A stretch of 64,000 bases of DNA from Amanita rubescens (lineage: Eukaryota > Basidiomycota > Agaricomycetes > Agaricales > Amanitaceae). Where the stretch lies: NCBI GenBank assembly GCA_015039365.1, contig WION01000012.1:744001-808000 (forward strand). The letters are read 5' to 3'. The position numbers and the translations under genes are program-made. The notes under the pieces were generated by a model. It made no database searches. It was given only the letters and a program-made list of their open reading frames with translations, and was not told the DNA's origin. How positions within the stretch are numbered: position 1 is the stretch's first letter; each line of letters begins with the position of its first letter. Below, one piece after another: positions 36,569 through 49,130 of the stretch.

Positions 36569-39035
36569 TTATCCAGCGGCACTGAATCGTTTCTCTAACT
36601 CTCGGATCTTGGATTTGACGAGACCTGATCTTCCGTTAATCTCGTTCTTGGAAGTAATCAAATCGCACGAGTTTGCAGTTTTCACGGTTTTATCGACAGA
36701 TGACAAGTCCTGCCTGCAGGCTACCATTATATTACTTGTCCTCTGTTGGTCGGAGGCCATTTTGGAAGACACTTCGTCGACAGGAGCTTCGGAGAATGAT
36801 GCACTGGTACTAGAGGCTGATGAGGTTGACGCGTTCTTCTGCACTGCTCGTAATTTATCCTCAACACGAAGAGCAAAGGAAGAAATAGCTTGTCCAGAAT
36901 TCGGGCGACTTGGGCGAGTCATGTTCACTGTACCGATATTATGTTCATTATCTTGTATATCCGTGCTGGCCCGGAGATTGGACTCCAGTCCATTGACTGG
37001 ACCAGAACGACACTTGAAATGGTATTCATACGACCCAGTTTCGCTTGGCTCGATACTCGATGAGCTTGACATACTTGATACTCCTCTCGCTGCTTGATTG
37101 TCTTGTAGGCAGGCATAGTAAAGATCAGCAAAGCGCGGCGCGTGTCCCCCGTAAATCTGATCAACGCGTGCAGAGGTAACGGCGCGTCGTACAAGTTCTT
37201 CAGGTTCATCCACCATCGAGGAGTCCTCTGGGAAAACCGATTCCAGTTCTTCCGAGTCATAATCGCTGTCTCTATCAAATGCCGTCTCGTCTATTGTAAC
37301 GCCCCCAGAGTCTAGTTCGTCCCCAACAGGCAGATCATCAGCCTCTTCTTGTTCAAAATACGAAGCTCTTGAATCTTTATCGAGTTGACTTGCATCCTCC
37401 GAGCGGTGTTCGTGTTTTGAACTAGGATTAAGCACAGAGTTGATATATGGATCCAAAGAGAGAAAGTTGACCAGGCGAATAGGGAGAGAGAGTTGCACGT
37501 CCGCCGACAGTAATGTGCCCGCACATAAAGAGACCTTCAGTATATATTCCACTTCGAGTAATCGGCTTCTAGGAAGCGAGACTTCGCTCGGCTGAAATGC
37601 ACTTTAGAGATCGGGTTTTGTGAAAAATAGTGACGGGAAAATACCGGAATGACAATAGAATGAGTGAAGTTCATTTTCTTCTTGGGCGGAACACCTGTCC
37701 ACCATCCTTTGGCGCTCGCATATCCTTTCGTTGCTCTATCACCAGCATCGAGGACAGACTCTGCTATTATCTTTGTTGTCGTGCTCGTTTGGCAGGCATC
37801 GGGGTCCCGTTCATAACGCGATTTACCTGGTAACAAGGGGTCTAGCTGAGGAAGGGGTCGGAAGATAACCGTGTTCCTTAAAAGCGATATCGTCACACTG
37901 GTGACCACTTTCTTGGTTTCATTCTGGATATTCAAGTGAACGAAACACTGCTGTCCAGCAACCCAGTAAAGCCGTGTCAAACTCGCAGTGAGAGTCAGCT
38001 TGCCGTTTCCCCCCATGAATAATGACTTGGAAGTGGTAGCACGAAGCGGCCGGGGCGCTGGAACAAGAATTCTTTCTGGGTCCAAGAGAGGCCAGACTTC
38101 ACAGGTCCTGTAGAAGTGTGCAATAGATCGTTTTCCCGTTAATGTGTCTTTCAGTTTGAGGGAACTGACTGAAATGGTGAAACAGAGCCGAGATCATCAC
38201 CAAAGACACATACGCAACGGCTACATAGCGAACTTCTGCTCCGGCCAAACCATACACTATACCTTTTGGACAACCATTCTTGTCCGATGTTGGGAGATGC
38301 ATAGAAAACGGAAAGTGATACGTCCCTTGGCTTGCTTCAGTGAAATCTTCTCCAAACTCTTGGCTTCTGTGATAACCATCGAAGTACGAATTTCCGCTGA
38401 ATATCTTTGACGAGCATTGATAGAATGAGTGAGATAGTTTAGTGCCAGAGATGCACTCAAAACCGATGATTCTGATTTTTCCGCCAAATATCAAAACAGG
38501 TCCTTCCTTCTTCGTGGGTTTGCGCACATGTAGAACAGCGTGGCCTCGTACAATCCCGCCTTGCACGAATATGTTAGACTCGAGTACGATGTCTACATCC
38601 ACTCGAGTGCGTGGTTTGGCTTGTTCCATCTGGACATGTTCGAAGGAATTGCCCCCAGGCGGTGGCAGCAACGTCCTTCCTGGTTTCAATTTAGAGCAGG
38701 AGTTTCCTAGAAGCCTCTGAAGCTCCTCTGCAATCCTTTCTGGAGATGCATTCTCCTGTGATAAGTGTTCCATGCCGAGCGAGGTTACCAGCTTGAAACA
38801 TTGCTTCGTTTACATCAGCTCTCAGGCCACCACCGGGAGTGATCGCGTCTGAGGTTATACGAGGCCCATTTATAAAGCCAGAGCCGACGTCTAGTTGAAC
38901 CATACCTCCTCCGACTTCAGCAAGAAGAAGGCCTTTCATAGCCGCTGTTGAGCGTACTGTACCATAGTTGTCGCGTTGACTGTTCGTTGTATCTTTTGAG
39001 TATGTAGTGTCCTGGCTTCGCATAGTCAATAGCAC
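36569..39035 (-). CDS. Arrestin-like protein
   Basis: Main exons complement(38214..38773, 37645..38164, 36569..37591), with an upstream part to about 39035. The arrestin N-domain is visible (VDVDIVLESNIFVQGGIVRG HAVLHVRKP, KIRIIGFECISG, YHFPFSMHLPTSD, GAEVRYVAVASLKL). The C-domain follows (LTLTASLTRLYWVAGQQCFV, IVIPPSEVSLPRSRLLEVEY ILKVSL). The C-terminal 280 residues are Ser/Asp-rich, with possible phosphorylation sites. Fungal arrestins of this kind recruit Rsp5-type ligases to transporters, though no clear PPxY motif is seen. Upstream of MEHLSQEN the sequence GGGMVQLDVGSGFINGPRI to MFQAGNLAR looks coding in the neighbouring frame; one extra base at 38774 would join it, so the true start may be at 39035. 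That would leave only 70 bp to the POP3 start. Confidence 0.8.
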
Positions 39036-39105
39036 TGATGATGGAGCGTGAGAATGTGCTTATGATGGTAAGTACCGAAAGGCTACGCCTTCTAGTTCGA
39101 TAAGC

Positions 39106-40111
39106 ATGTCCGAGCGCGATGTTCGAGTTCATACGCACGCTTCCAATCGTGCAACAGCAATCTCAAAGGACAGAAAAGTAACATTCAAGAGTACCTTGGA
39201 CACACCGTTCCGGATACCTTGGTTAGCCTTTATCCAGCAGTATTTCAAACATTTACAATCTTTAGGCCAAAAATATCGATTAATGTGCAAACAGAACTCT
39301 TAGCACATCTGATTTCGATTTTAGAAGGCGTCGCCGAATATCATTTAGCGCTTCGGCGGCTCAGCCGCAAGCGTAAAAGGGGCAAAGCACGCGACGAAGA
39401 AGAGGACGGAGAAGAGAAGGAGGATGTTGATAGCCGTAGCCTACCTTCAGGTGCGTCTTTAGTCTCCCCACTGAGAGTTGTTGTCTCACAAATCTATCAG
39501 AGTCGGACACGCGAGTTAGATCTATCATCGACCACCTGGTGATAGGTCTCAATGCAGTGACAAAAAGACTCGAAGAACAAGTTAGAAAACGACCCCATTC
39601 AGTCACAATCACAGAAGACCAGCCAACAGCAGAGATGCAGAAGACCAAACGTGATCTATGCCTAGTGTTGGCTTGCAGGGCTGATGTCGATCCTCCGCTA
39701 TTGATTGATCATCTCCCTCACTTGGTTGCCTCGTGCAATGCCATGCAGAAGGAATCTGTGAGAATAGCGAGCCTTCCTGAGGGCGCCGAAGGAACTTTGG
39801 CAAAGTCATTAGGCATCCACAGGGTCACGGTGATAGGATTAGATGTATGTATAATCACGACTGTTCATCTCCGAGTTCCTGACGTGCGTAAGGCTGAATT
39901 TCCTGTCATGGATGGTTTCAAGCACTTTTTCGAATCAATACCGATTTTGTCCGCTCCATGGTTATCAGGTATTAGACAGGTTCGAGATTTTATACCTACG
40001 CATGTCAAACAGGTGAAAACTACTGCGCCGCGAGATATGAAGGAAGCCAAAGAGGAAAGGAAGAAAGGGAGGGCACTTGCTAAGCAGCGCAAGCGTATCA
40101 AGATAAGATAA
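39106..40111 (+). CDS. POP3: RNase P/MRP protein subunit POP3-like
   Basis: Exons 39106..39221, 39266..39450, 39501..40111; 303 residues. The N-terminal signature is KVTFKSTLDTPFRIPW, continued across a 44-nt intron by INVQTELLAHLISILEGVAE YHL, as in fungal RNase P Pop3. RNase P and MRP process tRNA 5' ends and pre-rRNA in the nucleolus. After an acidic, Lys-rich insertion, IIDHLVIGLNAVTKRLEEQV and LCLVLACRADVDPPLLIDHL suggest the L7Ae-like RNA-binding fold. The C-terminus is strongly basic (KEAKEERKKGRALAKQRKRI). All three exons join in frame. Assignment is by motif recall and is good but not certain. Confidence 0.8.
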
Positions 40112-40164
40112 TCTCCGGGTAAACAGGGTCACATAAATGATGTACGCGTGTTTTGGTGCTGAAC

Positions 40165-41578
40165 ATGTTCATCGCCATTGTCGGCACGCGATTCTCGGGG
40201 AAATCTTTCATTGAAGACTTTCTCATCTCTTGCAAAGGATTTACCTTGGTTCGGTTGAGCGGACAACTAATAGAGGATGGAGAGGTACGCCGGATCAGGT
40301 ACTATATGAATTGCTTGAAGTGTACAAAGCACCTCATAAACAGCGACCGATATCCATATCTTTACCGGATGACATCTCGGTCAAAATACGTCCTTTTTAT
40401 GACAACGAAAACGCTCATTATAGGCATCTCTCTTTTCTTTCACTGAGTCCAACCGGCTCCCCAGCCCCGACTATCAGAAAGTCAGACACCCAACTTTTCT
40501 TTTCCAATCCCCATGAAATGTTGGATTACGTCACTAGACATTGGCAAGATAATTTTGTTACTTCCGACCTCCAGTCTAGGGAACAGATAGAGATGTTCGT
40601 CAAGCGGCCATTTTTTCTTCTTCTTAGTGTCGATGCACCGCTATATGACCGATACCGGCGATCAAACGGGTTTGTGTTTCGCTCTTGATAGGAAACTCTT
40701 GGCAAATCTCATAAAAAACCTCTTGCAGAAGCTATGCATCGCTCGAAGAATTTGTTCGCGAAGATGACCGTATCGTCTTTGGAGACCGTTCAAGAATGAC
40801 ATCGTCGCTACATGGTCTCAGAGACCTCGTCGACGTTCAAATCAATAACTCGTTTCAAACATCATCCAGTTTTGAGTCCTATTTGGAGGAAATCGACTTG
40901 CTAAATCCTGAGCATCTAAGGCCGGGTTGGGATGCCTATTTCATGGTCTGCTGCAAATGACCAGTCGTAAGCATTATGTCTCACGAAAGCTACAGATACT
41001 AGCAACCCTTGCCTCACGAAGGTCCAATTGCATGAAACGTCGCGTTGGAGCAGTTCTAGTACGCGACAATCGTGTCATTGCCACAGGGTACGTTGGAGTG
41101 TGCAGGTGCTGACAGAAAATATCTGAGCTCATTATAATAGGTACAATGGCACTGCCCGTGGTTTAATTAATTGCAACGAAGGGGGATGTCCCGAGTGCAA
41201 TAGAACTATATCTTCTATAAATATGCCAACCGAATGCGTTTGCCTGCATGCCGAGGAAAATGCCCTCCTAGAAACAGGACGGGAAAGGATTGGACAAGAA
41301 GCAGTTCTGTACTGCAACACGTAAGGAGCCAATAAATGTCGTTTTTTTCGCTTATATTGTATCAGATGTCCTTGCCTTAAGTGCACAGTCAAAATTATAC
41401 AAACGGGAGTCAAGACGGTTGTTTATAACTTGAGTTACAAAGTGTAGGTCTTTGAGGATATGTTGGTTTCAGCAACTGATTTCCCGCTAGCGATGACGCT
41501 TCAGCCGCGCTCTTTAAGCAAGCGGGGGTGGAATTAAGACGTTTTAATCCGTCTAAGAATTACCAATCTTCGAGTTGA
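40165..41578 (+). CDS. DCD1: Deoxycytidylate (dCMP) deaminase with N-terminal P-loop domain
   Basis: Exons 40165..40669, 40729..40945, 40990..41087, 41141..41320, 41366..41443, 41491..41578. The enzyme makes dUMP for thymidylate synthesis. The N-terminal domain starts MFIAIVGTRFSGKSFIEDFL, a kinase-like P-loop as in yeast Dcd1, and continues KRPFFLLLSVDAPLYDRYRR. The deaminase domain has RSNCMKRRVGAVLVRDNRVI, the zinc and catalytic motif CLHAEENALL (His-Ala-Glu) and the second zinc motif TCPCLKC, and ends DDASAALFKQAGVELRRF. Near 40283-40300 the frame changes by one missing base (GAG|GTACG should read GAG-GGT-ACG). Alternatively a 14-nt GT...AG block (gtacgccggatcag) would restore frame if removed, but that is far below known intron size. 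Confidence 0.93.
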
Positions 41579-41649
41579 TGGACCAAACCTAATGATACCT
41601 GAGCTTGCACTGTCGAATTAGGCTAGGTGGACAGATCTACGTATAGGAA

Positions 41650-44600
41650 TTAACCCATTTCATTAAGAACTTCGTTTGAGTTCGATTCTATCTTCCACTT
41701 GTCTTCATACAGAAAATGCATCGCAGGGGATATGTCACTTGAGGTTGCAGTCAACGCCAGCCACACAACATCAGCATTTCTCTCGGCAATAGCCAAGTAA
41801 AGAGTCCTTGCACACGCTTGCAGCTCTTCGTGCGCATGCTGTGAAAGGAAACGCCGAAAAGCCAGTGTAACTTGCCACATGGATGTCTCGTGTGGACGGA
41901 CACCTTTGAGGGCGGCAGTCATTGTGTTTATGATGGACCGGTACAAACGATGGGTGTGTGTATACGCTGATTCTGTCCCAACGGATCCATATCCGCGTCT
42001 CGCGAGTGCACTTTTTGAATCTGCAGAATCAAGCTTTTCTAGGAGAGATCGGAAGCGAGGCCAGACGTCGTCCCAAATTCTACGGAACATGAATTCTCCG
42101 GTGTAAATAGTTAAAGCCTCAATCAAAGAAGCCGCCGCAGAAATGACGAAAGGCTCATTGTCAGACAGTCGATTTAATATGAATGGCCAAGCGGAGTGGA
42201 TCGAGGGTAATAGCGCGGATTCAGGAAGGACAGCAGCGGATGAAGTAAGAAGCGTCAGGATGCGTGCCCGAATTACTGGAGAGCCATGGGTGAGGAAGTA
42301 TACCGACCGCATAACGATTTGCTTTGTCAAGGCTTGCACGGGGGTGGGAGGTTTCTCATCATCCAGCCCTGCTTCTGGGGATGTATCCTCATCGACCGAA
42401 ACTTCGTCCTTAACCTTTGAAGAACCCCAAGCCTCCCGAGGTGCTGGGCCGTAATCTACGGTGTCAGTTTGATTGTCTTCTTGTACCTTTTCGCGATACC
42501 ATTGCAAAAATGCTGTCGTTCCAGATGTCTCCTCTCCTAGTCCGCCTGCTTCTGCAGTAGCCTTGGATTCCTTGATGTTATCGGAACGGATAACCTTCGT
42601 GACCTCGCCTAAAACCTCTACTAGCCCCTCGACTAAGATCGGGTACTCTTGAAACTCGTCTAAGCGGTCAAAACACTCTCCTACCACGTCTCCTGCTCTT
42701 TCGACAATATCGCTACCAACGAGGCGGACAAGGACGGCGAGCACCTTGGTTGCATCGATGTCCAGCCATCTGCGAGTAAGCCGACGAGAGACAGAATCCA
42801 GGGCATAATCGAAATTCGAGAGGAGCAAATTGGTAGGTGAGGCGTAAGAAGTCACTGTGGTTATGTATTTCAAAGTGGCAAGTGCAGTCACGGAGAGATA
42901 TGACTCTGCGGAAGTTAAAGAGTGAAGGACGGGATATAGTGTATGGATGAAGAGCGGAGGGAATCGAGCCTGCAAAATGCCTGCACTGATGGCCAGAAGT
43001 TGAAGAGATAACGCCCTATGTAAAAGCGGTTGCAGCTGAGTCTTGACGGTCTTCTTGGGTTGTGGATGGACAATTTTAAGCGTTTCGGAAATAGGCCTGA
43101 CACCTTGGATATGTTCCACAGGTATCAGACGATCTTCATCATGCTGATCGCTCCTGGTAGTCGTATCCTCATTCCCTTGGCCTTCGACTTTGTCCTCATC
43201 CCAGGTCTCCGCAATGTTCTTGGCCAACTCACGTGCCAAGTTTTCCAATCTCTTGCTCCGACGATGTGAAGAACACAGGCTCGGATCTTCGAAAACTGAA
43301 ATAGCCGCTACGCCCTCCAACAGTCTACAGGCACACCACAGAGCTGCGGCTGAGCTGCTACTCCTTCCAGAAAGCCCCACATTGGTGAACCATTCAACAG
43401 AGAAAAGACAAGCATCGCCGCCAGCACGACCAAGACAACGCAACATTTCCTCTAGCGCCTCCTTCGCACTTGGAAGTTCGAGGTTTCGAAATTGTACTGT
43501 AGGGAAGCCTGGCCAGTCGGATGTATTTGGGTCGTTTTCCAGCATGAGGTGCGAAGGGGACGTATATGTAACCATGACAGGTGGCTCGGCGAGTTCAAGA
43601 ACTGATAAAAGACTCCAGCCCCATTTTTCGATCGCACCAGTGGGCCCAAGTAACTTTCCAAGGCCAGTTGAAATCAGGCGAATACCCGGTTCATGATCAT
43701 CCGAGGAGAGTAGAGATATCGCAGTGATAAGCTTAGCAGCGTGCTCGACGTTGGAGTTGGACGAAGCTGATATGAAGTGGGGGAGGCTTTGTAGAGTATC
43801 TCTAGTAATTTGCATCAATGCGTGCAACAATATGTGTTCAGTCGGCGACTGTTTTGAAAACATACGAAGCAAATGGTTTCGGGCTTCAAGAGAAACAGAG
43901 GGTAGATCATGCGTGGACAAAGATAACAGGTAAGACAGGAGGATGGGCTGAGTCTGAGGGAGTGATAATGGCGTGGCTTCTAGGACCGCAGAGGAAAACT
44001 TGCACAAAGCAATTTGCGCTAATGGTGTGGGATGCGATAGTAATGGTCGCAGTGTATTAATAGCAATATGGACTTGAGACGAGGTTCCACGAAGCCACGA
44101 AGCTGTTCTTGAAGTTGCAAAAGGTGGCAAGTTCTGTTGCGGTGGCTCTTGGCGCTTACCGTCAAGTAACTCTGCCAATGCTTGAAGGCTTTCTGCATGA
44201 CTCAAGGCCCCATCTTTAATGCACGCGTCGTCAGCTATTGCCTTAACCACGACGCTTCGCATAGCTTTGAGTGCACCAGCAACTATTTCTCCGTTGGCCC
44301 AACCCTTCTTTGCGGATTTGCCTAATGCCACCTTGGTCATTGCACTGACAACACCGGGCAGCACGGAAGGGCTCAAATACTCCGGGGCGTAGACATCCAG
44401 CAACAGATAGGTCAAGTCCAGAGATATAAGCTGAAATTCCAAGTGAAGAGATTCGTCCACCAGAAGATGTAGAAATGTATTCAAAGTCTGGCCTAGAATT
44501 GGAACAAATTTCGGGTTTTGAGCATGTTCGACGAACTCTGCACGTCGAGTTACGGCTCGTTCGGCGGGAAACATCCGTTCTGAGGCTTCAGATACGGTTC

Positions 44601-45106
44601 TTTCACGGAGGAGCGCAGATAGGCATCGAGCAGCAGCCTTTTTTGTCTCCTCATCCCGATCCTTGCCTTTCCCTTTACTCTCGATACCCCCAATAACCGC
44701 ACCACACAGCATAAAGACTTGCTCCCATACTGCTAATTCGCATGACCACCACCAGCTATCACATAAGAATGCCATTGCCATGAACATCTTTTCAAGCAAT
44801 TGGTCCGGTATAGCAGAGGGAGGATTGCGGCGCATGATCGTTGAAAGGGGGAAAAAGATATACGAAATCAATGATGACGTGAGTTGCGCAGCGGAGTTGA
44901 TTTCTTGGAGAGTATTCAGTAGGTCTGATACAAGTGTTGAAACGGCTGGGACGGTCGCTGGAGTTAACAACGATGTACCCATTAGTGGTACACATATGGC
45001 TTTCAGCTTGCGTTAGCGTGTGAGCAATTGATCTCTGCATCGGACAAACTCGTTGGCGTACTTTTCGAAAGGTTTCTTGACGCGCATGGTCAATATCTGC
45101 CGACAT
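41650..45106 (-). CDS. TTI1: TTI1, subunit of the TEL2-TTI1-TTI2 (TTT) co-chaperone
   Basis: Two exons: complement(45062..45106, 41650..45006), 1,133 residues, the family's usual size. The TTT complex works with Hsp90 to mature PIKK kinases (Tel1, Rad3/ATR, TOR, Tra1). The protein is a helical HEAT-repeat solenoid throughout. Conserved family stretches include LKAICVPLMGTSLLTPATVP at the splice, DSWWWSCELAVWEQVFMLCG, YGPAPREAWG, LTKQIVMRSVYFLTHGSPVI RARIL, SIHSAWPFILNRLSDNEPFV and FMFRRIWDDVWPRF near the C-terminus. The short first exon (MSADIDHARQETFRK) is placed by the in-frame splice. The 3.36-kb second exon has no frame break, a useful contrast with the next genes. Confidence 0.93.
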
Positions 45107-45439
45107 GTTTGCAGCACACTTTCGGTGCTTTCCCTTCCGAACCTATTACGTGGATACGTATTCTGAAGGCCTGATTCTTGCTCCAGACTAGGGTGAGAGC
45201 GAGCAAATACTGGTCAGGTCCGTGTGTTGTGACTGTCAACAGTTATCTAGTTATCTTTGGCATTATTTCTATTTGTGTTGTCAGAAAACAAAATTGTCGA
45301 GTCCAATGATCCGTTCATTTTGACCTATGGCATAATGAACTCCTCAAGATAACTTATGGTTCCGCTTTACAATTTTTTAGAGTTCGTGGCTTCTACTACA
45401 TTTAAAGTTATTGAACTGAGGACTATCCAGATAACGATC
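45107..45439. other. Divergent intergenic region between TTI1 and the PABA synthase gene
   Basis: This 333-bp gap holds both promoters. It contains several AT-rich stretches toward the right end (45240-45300) and no conserved ORF. I see no RNA gene or repeat. Confidence 0.5.
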
Positions 45440-47767
45440 ATGACTATCGAGTCACCTAGAATTCTGTTAGTTGATTCATACGATTCCTTCAGCCTCAAGT
45501 TGGTCTTGCATTGCATTACCGAAATATGCTCTCAAAATCATATTCTTATAGTCCTTGCTGCATTGTGTCGAAAGTCTATACCAGGGTGCATCGTTCATGT
45601 CATCAAAAACGACGAATATGCCATCGATGAGCTTGAGGCGTACCTCGCCTATTTCTCTGCGGTTGTTAGTTGGTCCTGGCCCGGGGTCACCCATCGTTGA
45701 CAAAGATATAGGGAATCGTCAAGCACCTATGGTCGAATCGCACAAGCTAAAACTATTCCGATCTTTGGCGTTTGTCTTGGCCTGCAAAGTCTGGGTACTG
45801 TTTATGGTGCAAAGCTTAGAAGGTTGCATACAGTGAAACACGGACAGGTATCTGTCGTCAGGCACACGGGCCAGGATATCTTCCGAGGGATCGGTACCAT
45901 TCAGGCGGTCCGTTACCATTCGTTGTATATCGAGCCTACGTCCAGTGACGAAATTGAGGAACTAGCATGGGCAGACGATGACGAAAACGGGCAAGTGCTT
46001 ATGGCTTGCAAACACAAATCCCGACCTTTCTGGGCAGTCCAGTATCACCCAGAGTCTGTGTTAACCAACAACGCTGGTGCACAGGTGATGCAGAATTTTT
46101 GGAAGCTGTCTCAGCGATGGAGTACGATCCACGCAAGGAGACCGCGTCCATGGGACGCAAGACTTCGTCGTCTTGGTGATGTCTGGCCTCTCAGTTCCCA
46201 GATTCGAACGCAACGACCCATCTCTGAACCAAAGAGGCGGGTAAGGACCCTAACAGTTTCTGCGCCACATTTGACCCCGATTTCTATTTGCGAACTACTC
46301 GGAGTTAACGAAGAGAATGAGCCATTCGTTCTCCTCGACTCTGCTTGCCTCCCCAGGCCGATTCTCAATTGTGGCGGCGTTATTACCTACGTCATTGCAG
46401 ATTACGTACAGCCTTAACGAGAACACAGTCACACTCCAGGAAGGTCAATCCAAAGTTAAAACTGAGGCTCTAGGAATGCACGATATTTGGTCTTGGCTCG
46501 CAAATTTTATGCATGCCCATAATGCGTTGGGTGGTGACCCACATGTTCCATTCTGGGGGGGACTCATTGGCTATCTGACTTACGAATTGGGTGTCAGCTC
46601 GTTGCAGATTCCCGTGCATCGGAATATGGAAGCAAAGCAACGGCATCCAGATGTCAACCTCGTTTTCGTGGAAAGAAGCATCGTGCTTGATTCCTGTAAC
46701 GGCCTTGTTTACGTCCAGTCTCTTCTCGAGGATGACGATACTTGGTTGTCCGAAATGGTCGACAAGATAGAGCACAATGCTTTGGACAAGAATACCCCAT
46801 TAACCATTCCAACCTCTCAGCCGCCCTAACTGCGGTCCAACAACCATACAGCTCCCAGACAGAGAACGTTATCTTTCACGTATTTATCGCGCAAAGGAGT
46901 GGCTATATTCCGGAGATTCTTATGAACTATGTCTAACAGCTCAAACACACTGTCAATACTACCAGCCTTGCGACTGGACTACGAAGCAGTTCTTCATGGG
47001 AACGATACAAGTTACTCAGAAAGCTCAATCCCTGCTCCCCATTCCGCATATCTGCGCTTGCATCCCTCCACGTTGATATCGTCTTCACCAGAGAGATTCT
47101 TGTCGTTCACCCGCGCTCCTAATACCGTTTGTCAATTGCGGCCCATAAAAGGCACTGTGAAGAAGGCACCTGGTATTACGCGCGCTGATGCCGAGCAAGC
47201 CCTCGTTGGCAGCGAAAAGGAGGTAGCAGAGAACCTTATGATTGTAGATCTCATTAGACATGATCTACACAGTGTGGTAGGGGACCAAGTTCAAGTAAAG
47301 CAGTTCTGCTGCGTTGAAGAGTACGAGACAGTGTGGCAACTGGTCAGTGTGATTGAAGGCAAGGACAGCAGCAGCCCAGAGTACGAGGGACTAGGTTTGG
47401 ATGTCTTGAGAAGAAGTTTGCCACCAGGTACGCTGGAAGCAGCTGCTACACATCAACATTAACCTTCGGCTAGGGAGCATGACGGGTGCTCCGAAGAAAC
47501 GGAGCGTCGAAATCTTGAAGTCCCTCGAAAATGTCGAAAGAAGCCTCTACTCTGGTGTATTTGGGTATTGGTGCGTTAGCGGCGCAGGCGACTGGTCCGT
47601 TACTATTCGAAGTTGCTTCAAACACGATTCAACTCGAGCTGGTACTGAGGAAGGAATGGGTGATTGGAGCTGGTGGCGCAATCACGGCACTCTCAGACCC
47701 CGAAGCAGAGTGGGACGAGATGATCACGAAGTTACAGAGCGTACTAAGAGCGTTCGGGCCGAACTGA
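45440..47767 (+). CDS. ABZ1: Aminodeoxychorismate synthase (PabA-PabB fusion), many frame breaks
   Basis: The protein fuses a glutamine amidotransferase to the chorismate-aminating subunit and makes the p-aminobenzoate precursor of folate. The GATase part shows ILLVDSYDSFSL, VVVGPGPGSPIVDKD, the nucleophile motif FGVCLGLQSLG and VKHGQVSVV ... AVRYHSL ... QYHPESV. The synthase part shows SPGRFSIVAALLP, GLIGYLTYELG, GDSYELCLTAQT, LISSSPERFLSF, RPIKGTVKK, AENLMIVDLIRHDLHSVVG, EEYETVWQLVSVIEG, SMTGAPKKRSVE, YSGVFGYW and IGAGGAITALSDPEAEWDEM. Introns end at about 45551 and 47473. The motifs lie in alternating frames: one extra base is needed at about 45555, 45668, 45714, 45737, 46345, 46805-46830, 46935-46975, 47032 and 47650. 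All nine go the same way. As printed it cannot encode the enzyme; it is either mis-sequenced or a very young pseudogene. Confidence 0.88.
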
Positions 47768-48103
47768 TCTGATTGACTAACACTGCATTTGTCACATGTC
47801 ACACATTACTATAATTAGAAACGAACGGAATAGCTGTGTCTCAGCGGGTATTTGGTACTCGCATACTTGAGTCTCATAATACTCGTCTCTTCTCGCTATG
47901 ACCCACTGTGCCTACTAGGAACATCACAGCGTAAACCAGGATGATATTACTCACATCGTACGCAAGCCACCGCCACTCATACGTAACAGCCCCTAACATC
48001 GATCAACACAGTGAGGAAGACGGCAAGCACTTCCCGCCAATCCCGAAGTCCCTATCCACCTTCAGTCTGAGAACACCGCCGCCCACCCATCCGGCCATAC
48101 AAT
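47768..48103. other. Intergenic region
   Basis: About 336 bp between the PABA synthase stop and the next coding signal. One Ser/Pro/His-rich ORF (from 47941, ending near 48165) overlaps the start of the next gene and might be an alternative first exon, but its composition does not prove it. Nothing else is seen. Confidence 0.4.
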
Positions 48104-48965
48104 ATGGATCGACCTCAGCTTCGCCCCCTCGGTATGTATTCGGTAAACGTGTTTACAACAACTGACACTGGTGATCCAAGAAGGTACCTTCAGGCACAAA
48201 GACCGAGCACAACTATCACATATACTTTTATTCCAAACACAGATGTTCCTAATAGCATGACATTAACTCCTCCTTCATATGTCGAGGGACCGCACTCGCC
48301 ATACTGGATATGTGTCAATATGAATTGTTTCACCCCAGTCGTCCTATATAACCACCATCAAGCGCGGCACTTCGGATGGAGAGATTGTGGGAGATTTTGA
48401 GTGCGTCGCATTGACGTTCCTATCCTTCATTGACTGGATTCTTGCAGACTCGGGATAGCGGCTATGAAGAAGCCATCAGTCTGTATACGATGGTAACGAG
48501 TATCCATTAAGCGATGTGATCGAATCAAAAAACCACAAGTTGTTTCGTAATGTTCGTTGATCATGTTGTTGCAGAACCCTTCGCTTACATGCATTATAAG
48601 AGTTGGATCTACAAGATACACGAAATAGAAAAGTCAGTTTGTCTGTATTGGGATGAAACTTCCAGTAATGCCTCGATTTCGGTATGTCCCTCTTCACGGT
48701 TTTGGCCTCGTCATTTTGAGCAGCGTCACAGTGCTTCTCATCCAAAGACAAGACAGTTACTAACCTGCTTGCCAAATTCTTACCTCCCACTCACCCGCGG
48801 AAACTGGGAAGGCAGCAGGAACATACTCGCCTAGAGGTGACGCCGCAAGGTCATGACGTTCTGGACGACATCGTATTGTCGACACTCATAATTGAACGCA
48901 TTAGAACCACTCCATCGGTGCACACTGAAATTTATGGTCACATAATATTGACTGACACAATGTAG
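48104..48965 (+). CDS. DUF6593-like basidiomycete protein, frame-broken
   Basis: The pieces in order are TITYTFIPNTDVPNSMTL, SPYWICVNMNCFTP, SSYITTIKRGTSDGEIVGDF E, LGIAAMKKPSV, VYDGNEYPLSDVIES, SVCLYWDETSSNASIS and LEVTPQGHDVLDDIVLSTLI IERIR. This order recalls the DUF6593-type proteins that are numerous in Agaricomycetes; their function is unknown. At least one intron reads clearly (48401-48447) and another starts at 48681. Extra bases at about 48340 and 48481, and a further change near 48555-48600, separate the pieces. The start at ATG 48104 is uncertain. Like the flanking genes, it is conserved in sequence yet broken by single bases. Confidence 0.6.
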
Positions 48966-49130
48966 GTTGTGGATATTCTGTCTAAAACATTTCGCTTCCC
49001 ATCTCCGAGAGGAAGAGGGAAGACCTTCCAGATATAATTCCTCCGGACAGTAAAGACTCGACCCACAAACTATTCAACAGGTACAATGGCTATAGCACTT
49101 GCTTTTGTCACGCCATCAGAGCTATATGTC

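Noticed and set aside
36489..37097. 202-residue plus-strand ORF after VTA1
   Set aside because: It is antisense to the arrestin-like gene, whose protein sequence is clearly real; only the shadow frame is open here.
43190..43696. 168-residue ORF opposite TTI1
   Set aside because: Antisense shadow of a long conserved exon.
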